DNA of 64,000 nt from Prevotella melaninogenica (GCF_003609775.1 NZ_AP018049.1:1635001-1699000); one strand, 5' to 3'; numbered from the stretch's first letter, positions 46,673-55,479 are shown. Notes: generated by a model not told the origin, from the letters alone. A program made the numbers and translations.

Positions 46673-47677
46673 TTATTTAACAAACTTCTTGCCATTAAGA
46701 ACATAGATTCCCTTTGGCAATTCGCTCTCATGAGTCCCCATCTTAGCACCCTGCAACGAATAAATATCATTGCTTTCTGTGCTTTCCTGTATCTTTGTCA
46801 TTGGAACGCTAATACTCGTAGGAATATGCTTCTCCTTTTGATAGACACGTATCCAATCGACGCGCATCTCGTATGTATGATTCACATCTGCATTTTTCGC
46901 CCACGAACCATTGCCCACTGACTGATTGAGAATCAGGTAGAAATTAGACTTATCAAACGGCCATTGCTCCTGACTATCATTCTGTTTCTTATATTGGAAC
47001 ACACGTTTACCATCAGCAAAGAAGGTCAGAACATCCTCTTCCCACTCTACTGCATAGGTATGATAACGATTCATCGGCATCAAAAGATTGCCAGAGTGTG
47101 GCTCATTTCTATGACTCTGAGTCCACGCAGAGTGTACGGTTGCATAACAACGCTGCTCATTATCAATCTGCTCAAAGATATCAATTTCACCGCCTTTTGG
47201 CCATCCGAACTTTGACTTTGGCATCATCCAGATAGCAGGGAAGTTACCTATAAAAGGATTAACCAGTGCACGACACTCCACACGACCAAAGCGGAAAGTA
47301 AAGCTCTGACTGGTTTCAATACCACCAGAAAGCATTTCCACATTATCTTTTGACCTATCAGGATTAGGAATGGTACGCAAAACAAGATTACCATCCTTCA
47401 TAAAAGCCACTTCAGGAGAGTTGCTCAAAAACCGTGCCCATGTAACTTTTGGATAACGGGTACAGTATCTCCACACATTAGTATCAGGCAAAGTGCCATC
47501 TGGCTCATTAAACTCATCATGGAAGACGAGCGTATATTCAGCTCCAGGGATTTCCGCGTCGGGTGGTAATGGTTTTACACCATCAGCCAATTTAGCCCCC
47601 TGAGCAAACGATACTGTGGAAAACAATACCATTGTAAGCACTGCAAGAAATCTCTTATTGTTCTTCTTTTGTGACAT
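46673..47677 (-). CDS. GH16 family beta-glucanase-type glycoside hydrolase with sorting-like C-terminus
   Basis: This 334-residue secreted enzyme has a signal peptide (cleavage after S-F-A) and a GH16 jelly-roll domain. The catalytic signature E-I-D-I-F-E lies at about residues 162-167, with both glutamates and the middle aspartate intact. Aromatic subsite residues such as W-M-M-P and Y-H-T-Y-A-V-E-W are present. GH16 enzymes cut beta-1,3, beta-1,4 or mixed-linkage glucans, and the exact substrate cannot be read. The last 35 residues (S-L-Q-G-A-K then L-P-K-G-I-Y-V-L-N-G-K-K) look like a type A sorting domain of the type IX secretion system. Surface delivery or release is therefore likely. 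Confidence 0.88.
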   Translation of the reverse strand: MSQKKNNKRFLAVLTMVLFSTVSFAQGAKLADGVKPLPPDAEIPGAEYTLVFHDEFNEPDGTLPDTNVWRYCTRYPKVTWARFLSNSPEVAFMKDGNLVLRTIPNPDRSKDNVEMLSGGIETSQSFTFRFGRVECRALVNPFIGNFPAIWMMPKSKFGWPKGGEIDIFEQIDNEQRCYATVHSAWTQSHRNEPHSGNLLMPMNRYHTYAVEWEEDVLTFFADGKRVFQYKKQNDSQEQWPFDKSNFYLILNQSVGNGSWAKNADVNHTYEMRVDWIRVYQKEKHIPTSISVPMTKIQESTESNDIYSLQGAKMGTHESELPKGIYVLNGKKFVK

Positions 47678-48113
47678 GTTTTTATTAAGATTTTATCTAA
47701 ATCGGTACAATCTGAAAAGCATAGAATCATCCTATAGCACAGATGAAAACACAAGGATTCTGACATAACATAGGTCTACATTTCCCCACATTGCTTTCTC
47801 GACTTTCCGTTTTTTAGATTATCTTTTGTTTACGTTAGTGTATTCTGAGGACAAAAGTGCGAAATATTATTGAGAAAACAAAATGTTTTGAGGAGAAAAA
47901 ATATATTTTTATATCTTATGAGTAAAAAGCATCCAGAAATCAACACAACAAATACTCTACAAGAGAAAAAAATATATAAAATCAATGAATATTATGTCGA
48001 TAATATTTATCAACTATCTATACCTTTCATTAAAACACATCATTCAACACCTAAATAACCACAAATTCACATCACCAGCACCCAACATTCAACTCTCACA
48101 ATCCTCCATCACC

Positions 48114-48203
48114 AAATTATTTTCATGAAAAGAAATATTCTTCTTCATGAAAATAAATATTTCTTTTCACGTAAATAAAATCTTTTTTTCATGAAAATAA
48201 TTC
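48114..48203. repeat. 90-bp four-palindrome element, family R1, copy 2
   Basis: Palindrome centres start at 48124, 48146, 48168 and 48190, exactly 22 bp apart (CATG, CATG, CACG, CATG). The right boundary GAAAATAATTC is the same as in copy 1. It lies in the 780-nt gene-free stretch between the GH16 start and the HU-like fragment, the rest of which (47678-48113, 48204-48421) is A/T-rich with no gene seen. Confidence 0.9.
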
Positions 48204-48421
48204 GGCAAAGACGACTTATTCCCTCAAAAAAGCAAGTATAAAGACTCCTTTTTAACTCTCTTAACACGTTTTGTTGATGGCTAATAAAAACCAAATCATT
48301 TCCTTCTTTAGATAATAAATGGTAGTTCTTCATAGTATCCTTCTTTAGTAGAGATTGGAACATTATCAAACTCTCTTAGCAGAAAGTTTGTATCCTATGC
48401 TGGCTTAATCATGGATTTTTG

Positions 48422-48429
48422 TATCTTTG
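48422..48429 (+). promoter_or_regulatory. -7 promoter element before the HU-like fragment
   Basis: TATCTTTG lies 31 nt upstream of the ATG at 48461. A TTTG at 48387 is too far away to be a good -33. It is probably the old promoter of the broken gene. Confidence 0.45.
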
Positions 48430-48460
48430 CAGCATTACTAACCCTTTAATTCTAATCAAT

Positions 48461-48643
48461 ATGACAAAGTACGTAATTCAAGTGAAGAAGGACCCGCTGA
48501 AGAAATAAGAAGCGAAAGCTTATCCGCAGACCTCACCAATCACACCTATAAATCTGACTTCAATGATTAAAAAACAAATATTTAAAATCGTTGCTAATCA
48601 GTATTTAGCAAAGAGCAGGAATTGTCTTATAAGACAATTTTAA
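48461..48643 (+). pseudogene. broken HU-like DNA-binding protein fragment
   Basis: From the ATG the frame reads M-T-K-Y-V-I-Q-V-K-K-D-P-L-K-K, then TAA at codon 16. It continues in the same frame as E-A-K-A-Y-P-Q-T-S-P-I-T-P-I-N-L-T-S-M-I, up to a TAA at 48641. The start and the K-x-P-L-K-K-E-A-K-x-Y-P-Q block resemble the first part of Bacteroidetes HU/IHF-type proteins, as I recall them. The rest of the domain (about 90 more residues) is missing or unrecognisable after about residue 38. A promoter-like -7 element precedes it, and a perfect 20-bp palindrome AATTGTCTTATAAGACAATT at its end (48620-48639) may be a terminator. A 15-residue peptide could still be made. Confidence 0.5.
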
Positions 48644-48744
48644 GAGGGTGCATAGCAAGGTGATTTTTACTACATTTTTAATATAGTAGAAATTAGTGCA
48701 AATAAGTTAGTAAATAGAGATTAACATTAAATTATAAGAAAAAA

Positions 48745-49362
48745 ATGAACTGGATAAAAATAAACAATATACGCTGGAAGAATATAGAAAATATTCTCTT
48801 TGTAATAGCTATTTTTTTATTATTAACATTAGGAATAGAGATCTTATTAATAGAGAAATTAAGAATAAGCTCGGTAGAGGCTACATTAATAATAGGAATA
48901 GTTTCTGCTTTTGCAGGTACAATGAAAATTTCTGCAACAATAAAACAATCAAGTAAAAGTACTTTTATCAATACCATAACGATTGCTCGAAAAGAATATA
49001 TGGCAGAACTTCGTAAAGCTGTTGAAGAATTCTGTGTAACAGCCGAAAGAAAAGACAAAGATAAATTGAAAGAACTGTCGTATCGTTTAAAATTGTTGAT
49101 GAATCCTGCTGATAAGGATAATGAGCATTGGGATAGGAAAGCTATTGAAATGATTGATAAAATACTCCAAGCAGAAAATAAAGAAGACGATATAGATAAA
49201 TTCATAACATTAATGCAATCCTGGCTTACTCTTGAATGGCATGGAATGAGAAAAGAAGCTAAGAAAGGGATTATGAGTGAAGATGATGTGATAAACTTGA
49301 GGAATGCAGAATACAAAAAGTATAAAGAATGGATTGAAGAAAAAGACAATGGACAAGAATAG
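48745..49362 (+). CDS. two-TM membrane protein paired with DinD
   Basis: I do not recognise a family for this 205-residue protein. Two hydrophobic helices (about residues 16-37 and 42-60) are followed by a soluble helical domain with many Lys and Glu. That domain contains N-P-A-D-K-D-N-E-H-W-D-R-K-A-I-E-M and L-T-L-E-W-H-G-M-R-K-E-A. The layout resembles the two-TM protein at 40115, though the sequences are not obviously alike. Its last 14 nt overlap the start of dinD in another frame, so the two are probably translationally coupled. A membrane sensor or effector role is a guess from topology and neighbour. Confidence 0.65.
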   Translation: MNWIKINNIRWKNIENILFVIAIFLLLTLGIEILLIEKLRISSVEATLIIGIVSAFAGTMKISATIKQSSKSTFINTITIARKEYMAELRKAVEEFCVTAERKDKDKLKELSYRLKLLMNPADKDNEHWDRKAIEMIDKILQAENKEDDIDKFITLMQSWLTLEWHGMRKEAKKGIMSEDDVINLRNAEYKKYKEWIEEKDNGQE

Positions 49363-50227
49363 TATATTACAATATAAATCATCGTTCGACAGCATTGTCA
49401 GATACATTGAGAGCGATGATAGCAAAGAACAGATAGAAGTTTGGTTTGCACGCGAACTACAAACAATATTAGGCTATGCGCGATGGGAGAATTTTCTTGT
49501 TGCCATACGACGAGCAGTAGATTCGTGTAAAACACAAGGAATCAATCTTGATGATCATTTTCGTGAGGTCACGAAAATGATAGAAATAGGCAAAGGAGCA
49601 AAACGAGAGGTACCCGACTTTATGCTTACTCGCTATGCCTGCTATCTTATCGCCCAAAACGGCGACCCTAAGAAAGAAGAAATTGCCTTTGCCCAAAGCT
49701 ACTTTGCCGTACAAACACGAAAAGCAGAATTAATAGAAGAGCGACTGAACCTGCTATCTCGTTTAGAAACCCGCGATAAATTGAGAATGGCTGAAAAACA
49801 ATTATCGCAGAACATATATCAGCGAGGAGTTGATGACAAAGGCTTCGGGCGCATACGTTCTAAAGGTGATACCGCACTTTTTGGAGGACACACCACTGAA
49901 GATATGAAGAAACGATTGGGAGTGAAATCTAACAGACCATTAGCAGACTTTCTACCCACCCTTACCATAGCTGCCAAGAACCTTGCTACAGAGATGACCA
50001 ACTACAACGTAGAAAACAAAGGCTTGCATGGAGAACTGCCTATTACGCGCGAACACATACAGAATAACTATAGTGTGCGTAATATGTTGGGACAGCGTGG
50101 TATCAAGCCAGAAGACCTTCCACCCGCAGAAGATATTAAGAAACTGGAACGCAAGGTTGTACGAGACGAGAAAAAGATAGAACAAATCTCACAAAAACTA
50201 CCGAAGAACAAAAATAGTGATTCATAA
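49349..50227 (+). CDS. dinD: DNA damage-inducible protein D (DinD) family
   Basis: This 292-residue protein matches DinD along its length: E-V-W-F-A-R-E-L-Q-T-I-L-G-Y-A-R-W-E-N-F near the start, D-F-M-L-T-R-Y-A-C-Y-L-I-A-Q-N-G-D in the middle, and R-L-G-V-K-S-N-R-P-L-A-D-F-L-P toward the end. E. coli DinD inhibits RecA filaments and is SOS-induced, and the N-terminal part is related to phage antirepressor (BRO-N-like) domains. I start at ATG 49349, which overlaps the preceding gene by 14 nt. The frame runs upstream to 49304, but those residues are not DinD-like. The end is a charged coiled-coil. No LexA-type box was found by eye. Confidence 0.88.
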   Translation: MDKNSILQYKSSFDSIVRYIESDDSKEQIEVWFARELQTILGYARWENFLVAIRRAVDSCKTQGINLDDHFREVTKMIEIGKGAKREVPDFMLTRYACYLIAQNGDPKKEEIAFAQSYFAVQTRKAELIEERLNLLSRLETRDKLRMAEKQLSQNIYQRGVDDKGFGRIRSKGDTALFGGHTTEDMKKRLGVKSNRPLADFLPTLTIAAKNLATEMTNYNVENKGLHGELPITREHIQNNYSVRNMLGQRGIKPEDLPPAEDIKKLERKVVRDEKKIEQISQKLPKNKNSDS

Positions 50228-50464
50228 TATACTTTAAGTCTGCAACATTATTCCTTGTGAGAAAATTTTATCTATTGAGCTATCTTTTTAGGGGACTCTA
50301 TCTGTTGATTCCTGGATTTTATGGAGTTCTTCGAGGGCTTGACTAAGTATACCCCCCAATCCTATGGGGAGTACGACAACTATAACAAAAATACTGTTTT
50401 ATTCAAGGAAGAACTCAAAGTTATGGGCTTTATTTGTATGTAGGTTCAGGATATTCTGACATAT

Positions 50465-50501
50465 CCAAGTGATTTGAGAACTTTGTTTCTCAAACACTTG
50501 G
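50465..50501. terminator. strong stem-loop in the gap after dinD
   Basis: The arms CCAAGTGATTTGAGAA and TTCTCAAACACTTGG pair over 15 bp with one bulged A and a 6-nt loop. It lies 240 nt past the dinD stop, so it is either a late terminator or part of an undetected RNA. Between, a 40-codon open frame (50321-50443) starting M-E-F-F-E-G-L-T-K-Y is not recognised. A -7 element TAACTTTG follows at 50557-50564, possibly for the deacetylase gene at 50711. Confidence 0.55.
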
Positions 50502-50710
50502 CTTTCTTAAAAGATTTTACGCTGTAGAATTAAGGGATAATATCAGAGTTTTATTGTAACTTTGCAATACTTTCCAAAAATGAAAGCTTACTACAATAAA
50601 ACAAGACATTGACAACGTCATTGTTATGGCTATCCTCAAAAGGGAAAAGGGTTTGTAGAATAGCTTTCTTTTGATGAAGGAAACTGGACAAATAAAGAAA
50701 CAGAAGAGAA

Positions 50711-51490
50711 ATGATATTACTAAGCTTCGATACGGAAGAGTTTGATGTACCACGTGAACATGGGGTAGACTTCTCGATTGAAGAGGGCATGAAGGTATCC
50801 ATTGAGGGTACGATTCGCATCCTCGACATACTGAAGGCAAACAACGTCTGTGCCACCTTCTTCTGCACAGGCAACTTTGCAGAACTGGCACCAGAGGTCA
50901 TGGAACGCATAAAGAACGAAGGTCACGAGGTGGCTTGTCATGGTGTTGACCACTGGCAACCCAAACCAGAGGACGTTTTCCGTTCTAAGGAAATCATCGA
51001 ACGTGTAACAGGTGTGAAGGTTGCGGGCTATCGTCAGCCACGTATGTTCCCTGTATCGGATGAGGATATAGAGAAGGCTGGCTACCTTTATAACTCTTCT
51101 TTGAACCCTGCTTTCATACCGGGTCGATACATGCATCTCACCACTCCACGTACATGGTTTATGCGTGGTCCAGTCATGGAGATACCTGCCAGTGTCAGTC
51201 CTCACCTACGCATTCCACTCTTCTGGCTTTCCATGCATAACTTCCCAGAGTGGTTCTATCTTCGTTTAGTTCGACAGGTATTGCGCCACGATGGCTATTT
51301 CGTGACCTATTTCCACCCATGGGAGTTCTATGATCTCAAGTCACATCCAGAGTTTAAGATGCCATTTATCATTAAGAACAACAGTGGACACGATTTGGAA
51401 CAGCGTCTTGACCGCTTTATCAAGGCAATGAAGGCAGACAAGCAGGAGTTTATTACCTACGTAGACTTTGTCAATCGACAGAAGAAATAA
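50711..51490 (+). CDS. polysaccharide deacetylase family protein
   Basis: This 259-residue protein has the NodB homology domain. The first motif L-S-F-D-T-E-E-F at residues 4-11 supplies the metal and catalytic aspartates. A-T-F-F-C-T-G-N-F-A at about 48-57 and the metal-binding H-E-V-A-C-H-G-V-D-H at about 72-81 follow. A DUF3473-like tail contains Y-F-H-P-W-E-F-Y-D-L. This subgroup is common in exopolysaccharide and O-antigen loci. It would remove acetyl groups from an N-acetylated sugar in a glycan or lipid-linked precursor. No signal peptide is present, so it acts in the cytoplasm or its substrate is a precursor. It opens a three-gene plus-strand run. Confidence 0.88.
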   Translation: MILLSFDTEEFDVPREHGVDFSIEEGMKVSIEGTIRILDILKANNVCATFFCTGNFAELAPEVMERIKNEGHEVACHGVDHWQPKPEDVFRSKEIIERVTGVKVAGYRQPRMFPVSDEDIEKAGYLYNSSLNPAFIPGRYMHLTTPRTWFMRGPVMEIPASVSPHLRIPLFWLSMHNFPEWFYLRLVRQVLRHDGYFVTYFHPWEFYDLKSHPEFKMPFIIKNNSGHDLEQRLDRFIKAMKADKQEFITYVDFVNRQKK

Positions 51491-51569
51491 GTTGAATTCC
51501 CGCTCTGAATAGCAGACAGCAAGCTAAGAAACGCTCCCTACAAACACCCCAACAAGCAGAATATAAGAT

Positions 51570-52514
51570 ATGATAAAACTTGCAACGGTCTCTCCTTGTT
51601 ACAACGAGGAAGAGGTTTTAGAACAGTCAGCAGCACAGCTCATAGAGCTATTCGACGAACTCATCAGTCAGGGAAGGATTTCCGATGACTCGATAATTGT
51701 GTTTGTCAATGACGGAAGCCATGACCGAACATGGGAGATTATTCAACAGCTCCACAGCCAGCATCCACGTATAAAGGGTATCAATCTTGCTCATAACGTG
51801 GGACATCAGAATGCTATTATGGCAGGAATGATGACTGCAAAGGACTGGGCTGATGCTGTTATCACACTCGATGCCGACTTGCAAGACGACTATAAGAAAT
51901 GTATTCCGCAGATGGTTGACGCCTTTGAGGAAGGCAATGAGATTGTCTATGGGGTGAAGGTTTCGCGCAAAGCCGACCCAATATTGAAGCGTATGTCTGC
52001 ACAGGCCTTCTATCATCTACAAGAGAAGATGGGCGTGAACAGTATCTTTAACCATGCCGACTTCCGTCTGATGAGCCGTCAGTCCTTAGAGATACTCTCT
52101 GGATATAAGGAACGTAACCTCTATCTGCGTGGTCTCATCCCTTCTATTGGACTCAAGTCTACAACTGTTGACGATCGTATCAGCGAACGTAAAGCAGGTA
52201 CTTCTAAATATACTTTGCGCAAGATGCTTAGCTTGGCATTGGATGGTATCACGTCATTCTCCGTAAAACCTATTTATTATGTCATCTATCTTGGTATCGC
52301 CTTCTTGTTCGTCACGCTTTGTATTGGTATCTATGTCGTCCATGCTTTCCTCAATCATACGGAGGTGGCGGGCTGGGCTTCACTCATTCTTAGTATTTGG
52401 CTCGTGGGTGCTATGCTGATGATTTCTATCGGTGCGGTGGGCGTTTATATTGCCAAAATATATGAAGAGGTAAAGCAGCGTCCACTTTATAACATCAGTC
52501 AAATACTCGATTAA
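51570..52514 (+). CDS. GtrB-like polyprenyl-phosphate glycosyltransferase (GT2)
   Basis: This 314-residue inner-membrane enzyme has a GT2 catalytic domain (S-P-C-Y-N-E-E-E at 8-15, V-F-V-N-D-G-S-H-D at about 48-56, and L-D-A-D-L-Q-D-D at about 94-101). Two C-terminal membrane helices follow (about 232-258 and 266-290). This is the layout of ArnC, GtrB and dolichyl-phosphate mannosyl synthases, which transfer a sugar from a nucleotide sugar to undecaprenyl phosphate on the cytoplasmic face. The GtrA homolog starts 11 nt downstream, and the two together resemble a glycan-modification flippase-transferase system. A third (periplasmic) transferase is not obvious nearby, although the GT87-type protein at 54298 could serve. 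Confidence 0.92.
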   Translation: MIKLATVSPCYNEEEVLEQSAAQLIELFDELISQGRISDDSIIVFVNDGSHDRTWEIIQQLHSQHPRIKGINLAHNVGHQNAIMAGMMTAKDWADAVITLDADLQDDYKKCIPQMVDAFEEGNEIVYGVKVSRKADPILKRMSAQAFYHLQEKMGVNSIFNHADFRLMSRQSLEILSGYKERNLYLRGLIPSIGLKSTTVDDRISERKAGTSKYTLRKMLSLALDGITSFSVKPIYYVIYLGIAFLFVTLCIGIYVVHAFLNHTEVAGWASLILSIWLVGAMLMISIGAVGVYIAKIYEEVKQRPLYNISQILD

Positions 52515-52525
52515 TCCCTTCTCAC

Positions 52526-52933
52526 ATGGTGATACGCATTAAAGAGCTTTGGCAACGCTGGCGAAAAGACTTCTGGCGACTCTTCCGTTTTGGAATAACG
52601 GGCACTATATGCTCGCTCATCCATTATGGAATCTATTGTCTTTGTCTGCTGTTTACGAATACAACTATAGCCTACACAGCTGGTTACGGAGTGGGACTTC
52701 TTTGTAACTACGGACTTACAACCTACTTTACTTTTAAAGGGAAGCCATCAAAGAATAATGTTGCTGGCTTCGTTGGTAGCCACATACTCAATTATCTTTT
52801 AGAGATAGGACTGCTCCATCTCTTCCTTTGGATGGGTGCAAGCAAATGGCTGTCGCCTATCCTTGTGATGGTGATAGTAGTACCTATCAACTTCGTTTTA
52901 CTACGTCTTGTGTTTGTGAAAGGGAAGAAATAG
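52526..52933 (+). CDS. GtrA family membrane protein
   Basis: This 135-residue protein has four hydrophobic helices. The first begins L-F-R-F-G-I-T-G-T-I-C-S-L-I-H-Y-G-I-Y, the second and third lie at about 42-60 and 72-92, and the last has P-I-L-V-M-V-I-V-V-P-I-N-F. The motif N-Y-G-L-T-T-Y-F-T-F between is typical of GtrA. GtrA proteins are thought to flip undecaprenyl-phosphate sugars made by GtrB. It starts 11 nt after the GtrB-like gene and is followed by an array of repeats and a bidirectional terminator. Confidence 0.9.
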   Translation: MVIRIKELWQRWRKDFWRLFRFGITGTICSLIHYGIYCLCLLFTNTTIAYTAGYGVGLLCNYGLTTYFTFKGKPSKNNVAGFVGSHILNYLLEIGLLHLFLWMGASKWLSPILVMVIVVPINFVLLRLVFVKGKK

Positions 52934-52936
52934 ATT

Positions 52937-53105
52937 GGGTGATGGGTGTTGGATGATGGGTGGTAATGGTTAGCAAGAATGGGTGATGGGTGTTGAATGA
53001 TAGGTGTTAATGGTTTGCGAGATTCGTATTAGGCATCCACACCATTGGTGTTAAGCATCCGCACACATGGTGCGGAGCGTTCGCACGATTGGTGCTAAGC
53101 AACAA
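52937..53105. repeat. composite 22/44-bp-period array (R5 and R2 families)
   Basis: Two 44-bp units of GGGTGATGGGTGTT type start at 52937 and 52981. They are followed by an R2-type segment with GTGT/GTGC at 53048, 53070 and 53092 (22-bp steps) and palindromes such as CCGCACACATGGTGCGG. It fills the gap between the gtrA homolog and the terminator at 53135. Confidence 0.8.
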
Positions 53106-53134
53106 CACAGCAATAGAAAAGGGAAGAAAAAACT

Positions 53135-53175
53135 CATCCCCAAGCTCTTTATGATAAGAAAAGGGCTTGGGGATG
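53135..53175. terminator. bidirectional hairpin terminator
   Basis: The arms CATCCCCAAGCTCTTT and AAAGGGCTTGGGGATG pair over 16 bp with one G-U pair. It lies between the gtrA homolog (+) and the convergent GT4 gene (-), with A-rich and T-rich flanks. Confidence 0.88.
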
Positions 53176-53180
53176 ATGCT

Positions 53181-54305
53181 TTATACCTTATTATACACTT
53201 CAAGAATCTGAGAGGCTACATCTTGATTTTCGAATCGTTTTACGTAGCGTTGACTCTTGCTGACTATCTCCTTACGATGCTCTATCGCTGAAAGGATTGC
53301 AGCAGCATTACCCTCGACATCGTCTGGACCTACATAAAGGCAATCAGGACCACCCGCTTCTTCCAAACAACTACCCGTAGCAGCTACTACTGGCAATCCA
53401 CTTTGTATGGCTTCGATGATAGGAATACCAAATCCTTCATAGCGTGAAGGATAGATGAAAGCCTCAGCCTGATTGTAAATAGCTGCGAGAAGGTCGTTAG
53501 GTACACCTTGAAGGAAATGGATTCGCTTGCCAATTCCTAAGCGTTTGATTTCTGCATCGAGCTTTTTCTGATACTTGGTCTGTCGTCCTACGATAACAAG
53601 ATGTAAGTCGGAAGGTAGCTTTGCCATTGTACGAATACCCAAAAGGATGTTCTTTCGCACTTCTACCGTTCCTACATTTAATATATAACGCTGTGGGAGT
53701 TGATACTTACGGCGGGCTTCCTCTATCAGTGAAGGACTTACCGACTGGTTGAAGTGGGTACTACAACTCTGGTAGACGAGGTCTATCTTATCTTCTGGGA
53801 AGTCACCATAATACAAGATGTCACGCTTCGTACATTCGCTGATAGCAATGATGCGCGTAGCTTCCTGCAATGTCTTAAAGAACTTCCGCTTGTAGAAGAA
53901 AACGTCAATAGCCGGATAGAACTCTGGATGACGTAGGAAGATAAGGTCATGAATAGTAACAACACCGGGGATGCCGGCTGCTGCCAAGCCAGAAGGAAGT
54001 TCACCCGAAAGACCGTGATAAAGTTCTACTCCATCTGCTTTTAGGTCCTTTACTACCCCTTTCACACGCCACCAGTCACGCTGCAGACGAAAACGAAGGT
54101 GGTCGGGATAGCAGAACTGTACGTTATCTCGCAATTCAACCTGATTGCGAAGGTCGTCACGTCCAGCATCAGGAGCATAGAGTCGTAAGTTTGTGTCAGG
54201 CATCAACGGAGCAAGGTCGTTAATGAGCGTGCGCCCATAGCTACCCAATCCCGTTCCGTTTCTTACGATACGCTTAGCATCATAACCTATTATCTTCTTA
54301 TTCAT
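53181..54305 (-). CDS. glycosyltransferase family 4 (GT-B fold)
   Basis: This 374-residue protein has the two Rossmann-like halves of GT-B enzymes. The N-terminal acceptor loop reads G-T-G-L-G-S-Y-G-R at about residue 17. The C-terminal donor-binding segment P-S-R-Y-E-G-F-G-I-P-I-I-E-A has the Glu-x7-Glu motif of retaining GT4 enzymes. It resembles mannosyltransferases of O-antigen and capsule loci, with a cytoplasmic nucleotide-sugar donor. I use ATG 54305; two further in-frame starts (ATG and TTG) lie 2 and 3 codons upstream. It overlaps the stop of the upstream membrane gene by 8 nt, so the two are coupled. Confidence 0.9.
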   Translation of the reverse strand: MNKKIIGYDAKRIVRNGTGLGSYGRTLINDLAPLMPDTNLRLYAPDAGRDDLRNQVELRDNVQFCYPDHLRFRLQRDWWRVKGVVKDLKADGVELYHGLSGELPSGLAAAGIPGVVTIHDLIFLRHPEFYPAIDVFFYKRKFFKTLQEATRIIAISECTKRDILYYGDFPEDKIDLVYQSCSTHFNQSVSPSLIEEARRKYQLPQRYILNVGTVEVRKNILLGIRTMAKLPSDLHLVIVGRQTKYQKKLDAEIKRLGIGKRIHFLQGVPNDLLAAIYNQAEAFIYPSRYEGFGIPIIEAIQSGLPVVAATGSCLEEAGGPDCLYVGPDDVEGNAAAILSAIEHRKEIVSKSQRYVKRFENQDVASQILEVYNKV

Positions 54306-55479
54306 GAGCATCAACCTTTTCTATAGGAGCATAATCCTTTGTGCATAACTCATAACAAAGCCACAGCCAGAGAATACTGATTGGTAACGCACGGAGGGCA
54401 TATTGCTTGATATATGCTTCTCGAATGAACTTTGGAAAGATGTCGCTACTACCCATACCAGAGAGTAGGAAGACAAATACCATCAATGCTATCGCCCACT
54501 TTCCACGCTTCCAAGGAGCAGCGGTGTACCATATACAAACGCCTAACAAGGCTATCACATATCCGCTGGCTTCGCTACCTGTACTGAAAAGGATAACAAA
54601 CAAGAGTACAGAGGCGAGTATTGTCTCACGGAAGGCAAGGTTCTTATACTGTGAGAAACGCAGGTAAGGAAGGGCAAAGAGTGCCATTCCGGGCAGAATC
54701 AGCCATAGATCAGAATAGTTCATACAACCAGTTGTACGACGAACAAGCCCTAAGAGGGAGATATTCTGCTGAATAGAGCCAAGATTTTCTGCATTCTTTT
54801 CCACCAAGTTAATGTACCATTCATGATATTGTCCTATGACATAAGCAGGCGAACTGATAGCCATTGGCGCACAAAAGAGTACAACTGACCATATTGCAAG
54901 CCACATCAATAAACGCAACTTGTGTCGTGAGAATAGGAAGAAAGCCAACCCCACGATGCCATATAACTTCACCAACGTTCCTAAGACGATGAAGAAAGCT
55001 GCCCAACCGTCCTTTTCTTTCTCAATAAGGAAGAAAGAAGAGAGAATCATTGCAGCCACAGCAATATTGAACTGCTGCATAAAAAGGGCCGTTGGGAGCG
55101 TTATTCCACAGAACCAAAGTATGAAAATCTTTTGCTTTTCACGCAGTCCTGAACGCACAATAGCTAAATATAGCCATGCTGTTAGGAACACTAACCATAG
55201 CAACATACCCGCCCAAAGAGGCAGAATAGCAAAAGGTGCGATGACAAGAGAGAACACCGGACCATAATGATTCACATCCCAATACTCCGCAGGATAGGCT
55301 GTATAGAGTAAAGTTTGGTTCATTGTGTGCCAGTAAACACCACGAAAGATAAGGAAGTTATTGAAACTTCGGTTGTATTTCAGCATTCCTGCAAGGGCAA
55401 TGATAAACCATAAGCCCATAAGGAACCATCGGTTAGAGAGCAGGGGGTGGTGTAAGAGTTGCTTTATTCTATCTTTCAT
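54298..55479 (-). CDS. polytopic membrane glycosyltransferase, GT87/DUF2029-like
   Basis: This 393-residue inner-membrane protein has about ten hydrophobic helices. The first periplasmic loop contains Y-P-A-E-Y-W-D-V-N-H-Y-G-P-V-F, where acidic residues after the first helix are typical of GT-C enzymes using polyprenyl-phosphate sugars. The family (DUF2029/GT87) includes mannosyltransferases. If it takes its sugar from undecaprenyl phosphate, the GtrB-like enzyme at 51570 could supply the donor, which is an inference. ATG 55479 follows a GTG one codon upstream. It starts 6 nt after the GT32 gene and overlaps the GT4 gene. Confidence 0.78.
   Translation of the reverse strand: MKDRIKQLLHHPLLSNRWFLMGLWFIIALAGMLKYNRSFNNFLIFRGVYWHTMNQTLLYTAYPAEYWDVNHYGPVFSLVIAPFAILPLWAGMLLWLVFLTAWLYLAIVRSGLREKQKIFILWFCGITLPTALFMQQFNIAVAAMILSSFFLIEKEKDGWAAFFIVLGTLVKLYGIVGLAFFLFSRHKLRLLMWLAIWSVVLFCAPMAISSPAYVIGQYHEWYINLVEKNAENLGSIQQNISLLGLVRRTTGCMNYSDLWLILPGMALFALPYLRFSQYKNLAFRETILASVLLFVILFSTGSEASGYVIALLGVCIWYTAAPWKRGKWAIALMVFVFLLSGMGSSDIFPKFIREAYIKQYALRALPISILWLWLCYELCTKDYAPIEKVDAHE

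Noticed and set aside
8833..53105. The 22-bp repeat arrays as CRISPR arrays
   Set aside because: Units are contiguous with no unique spacers of 30 nt or more, many are palindromic through their whole length, and no cas gene is in the window.
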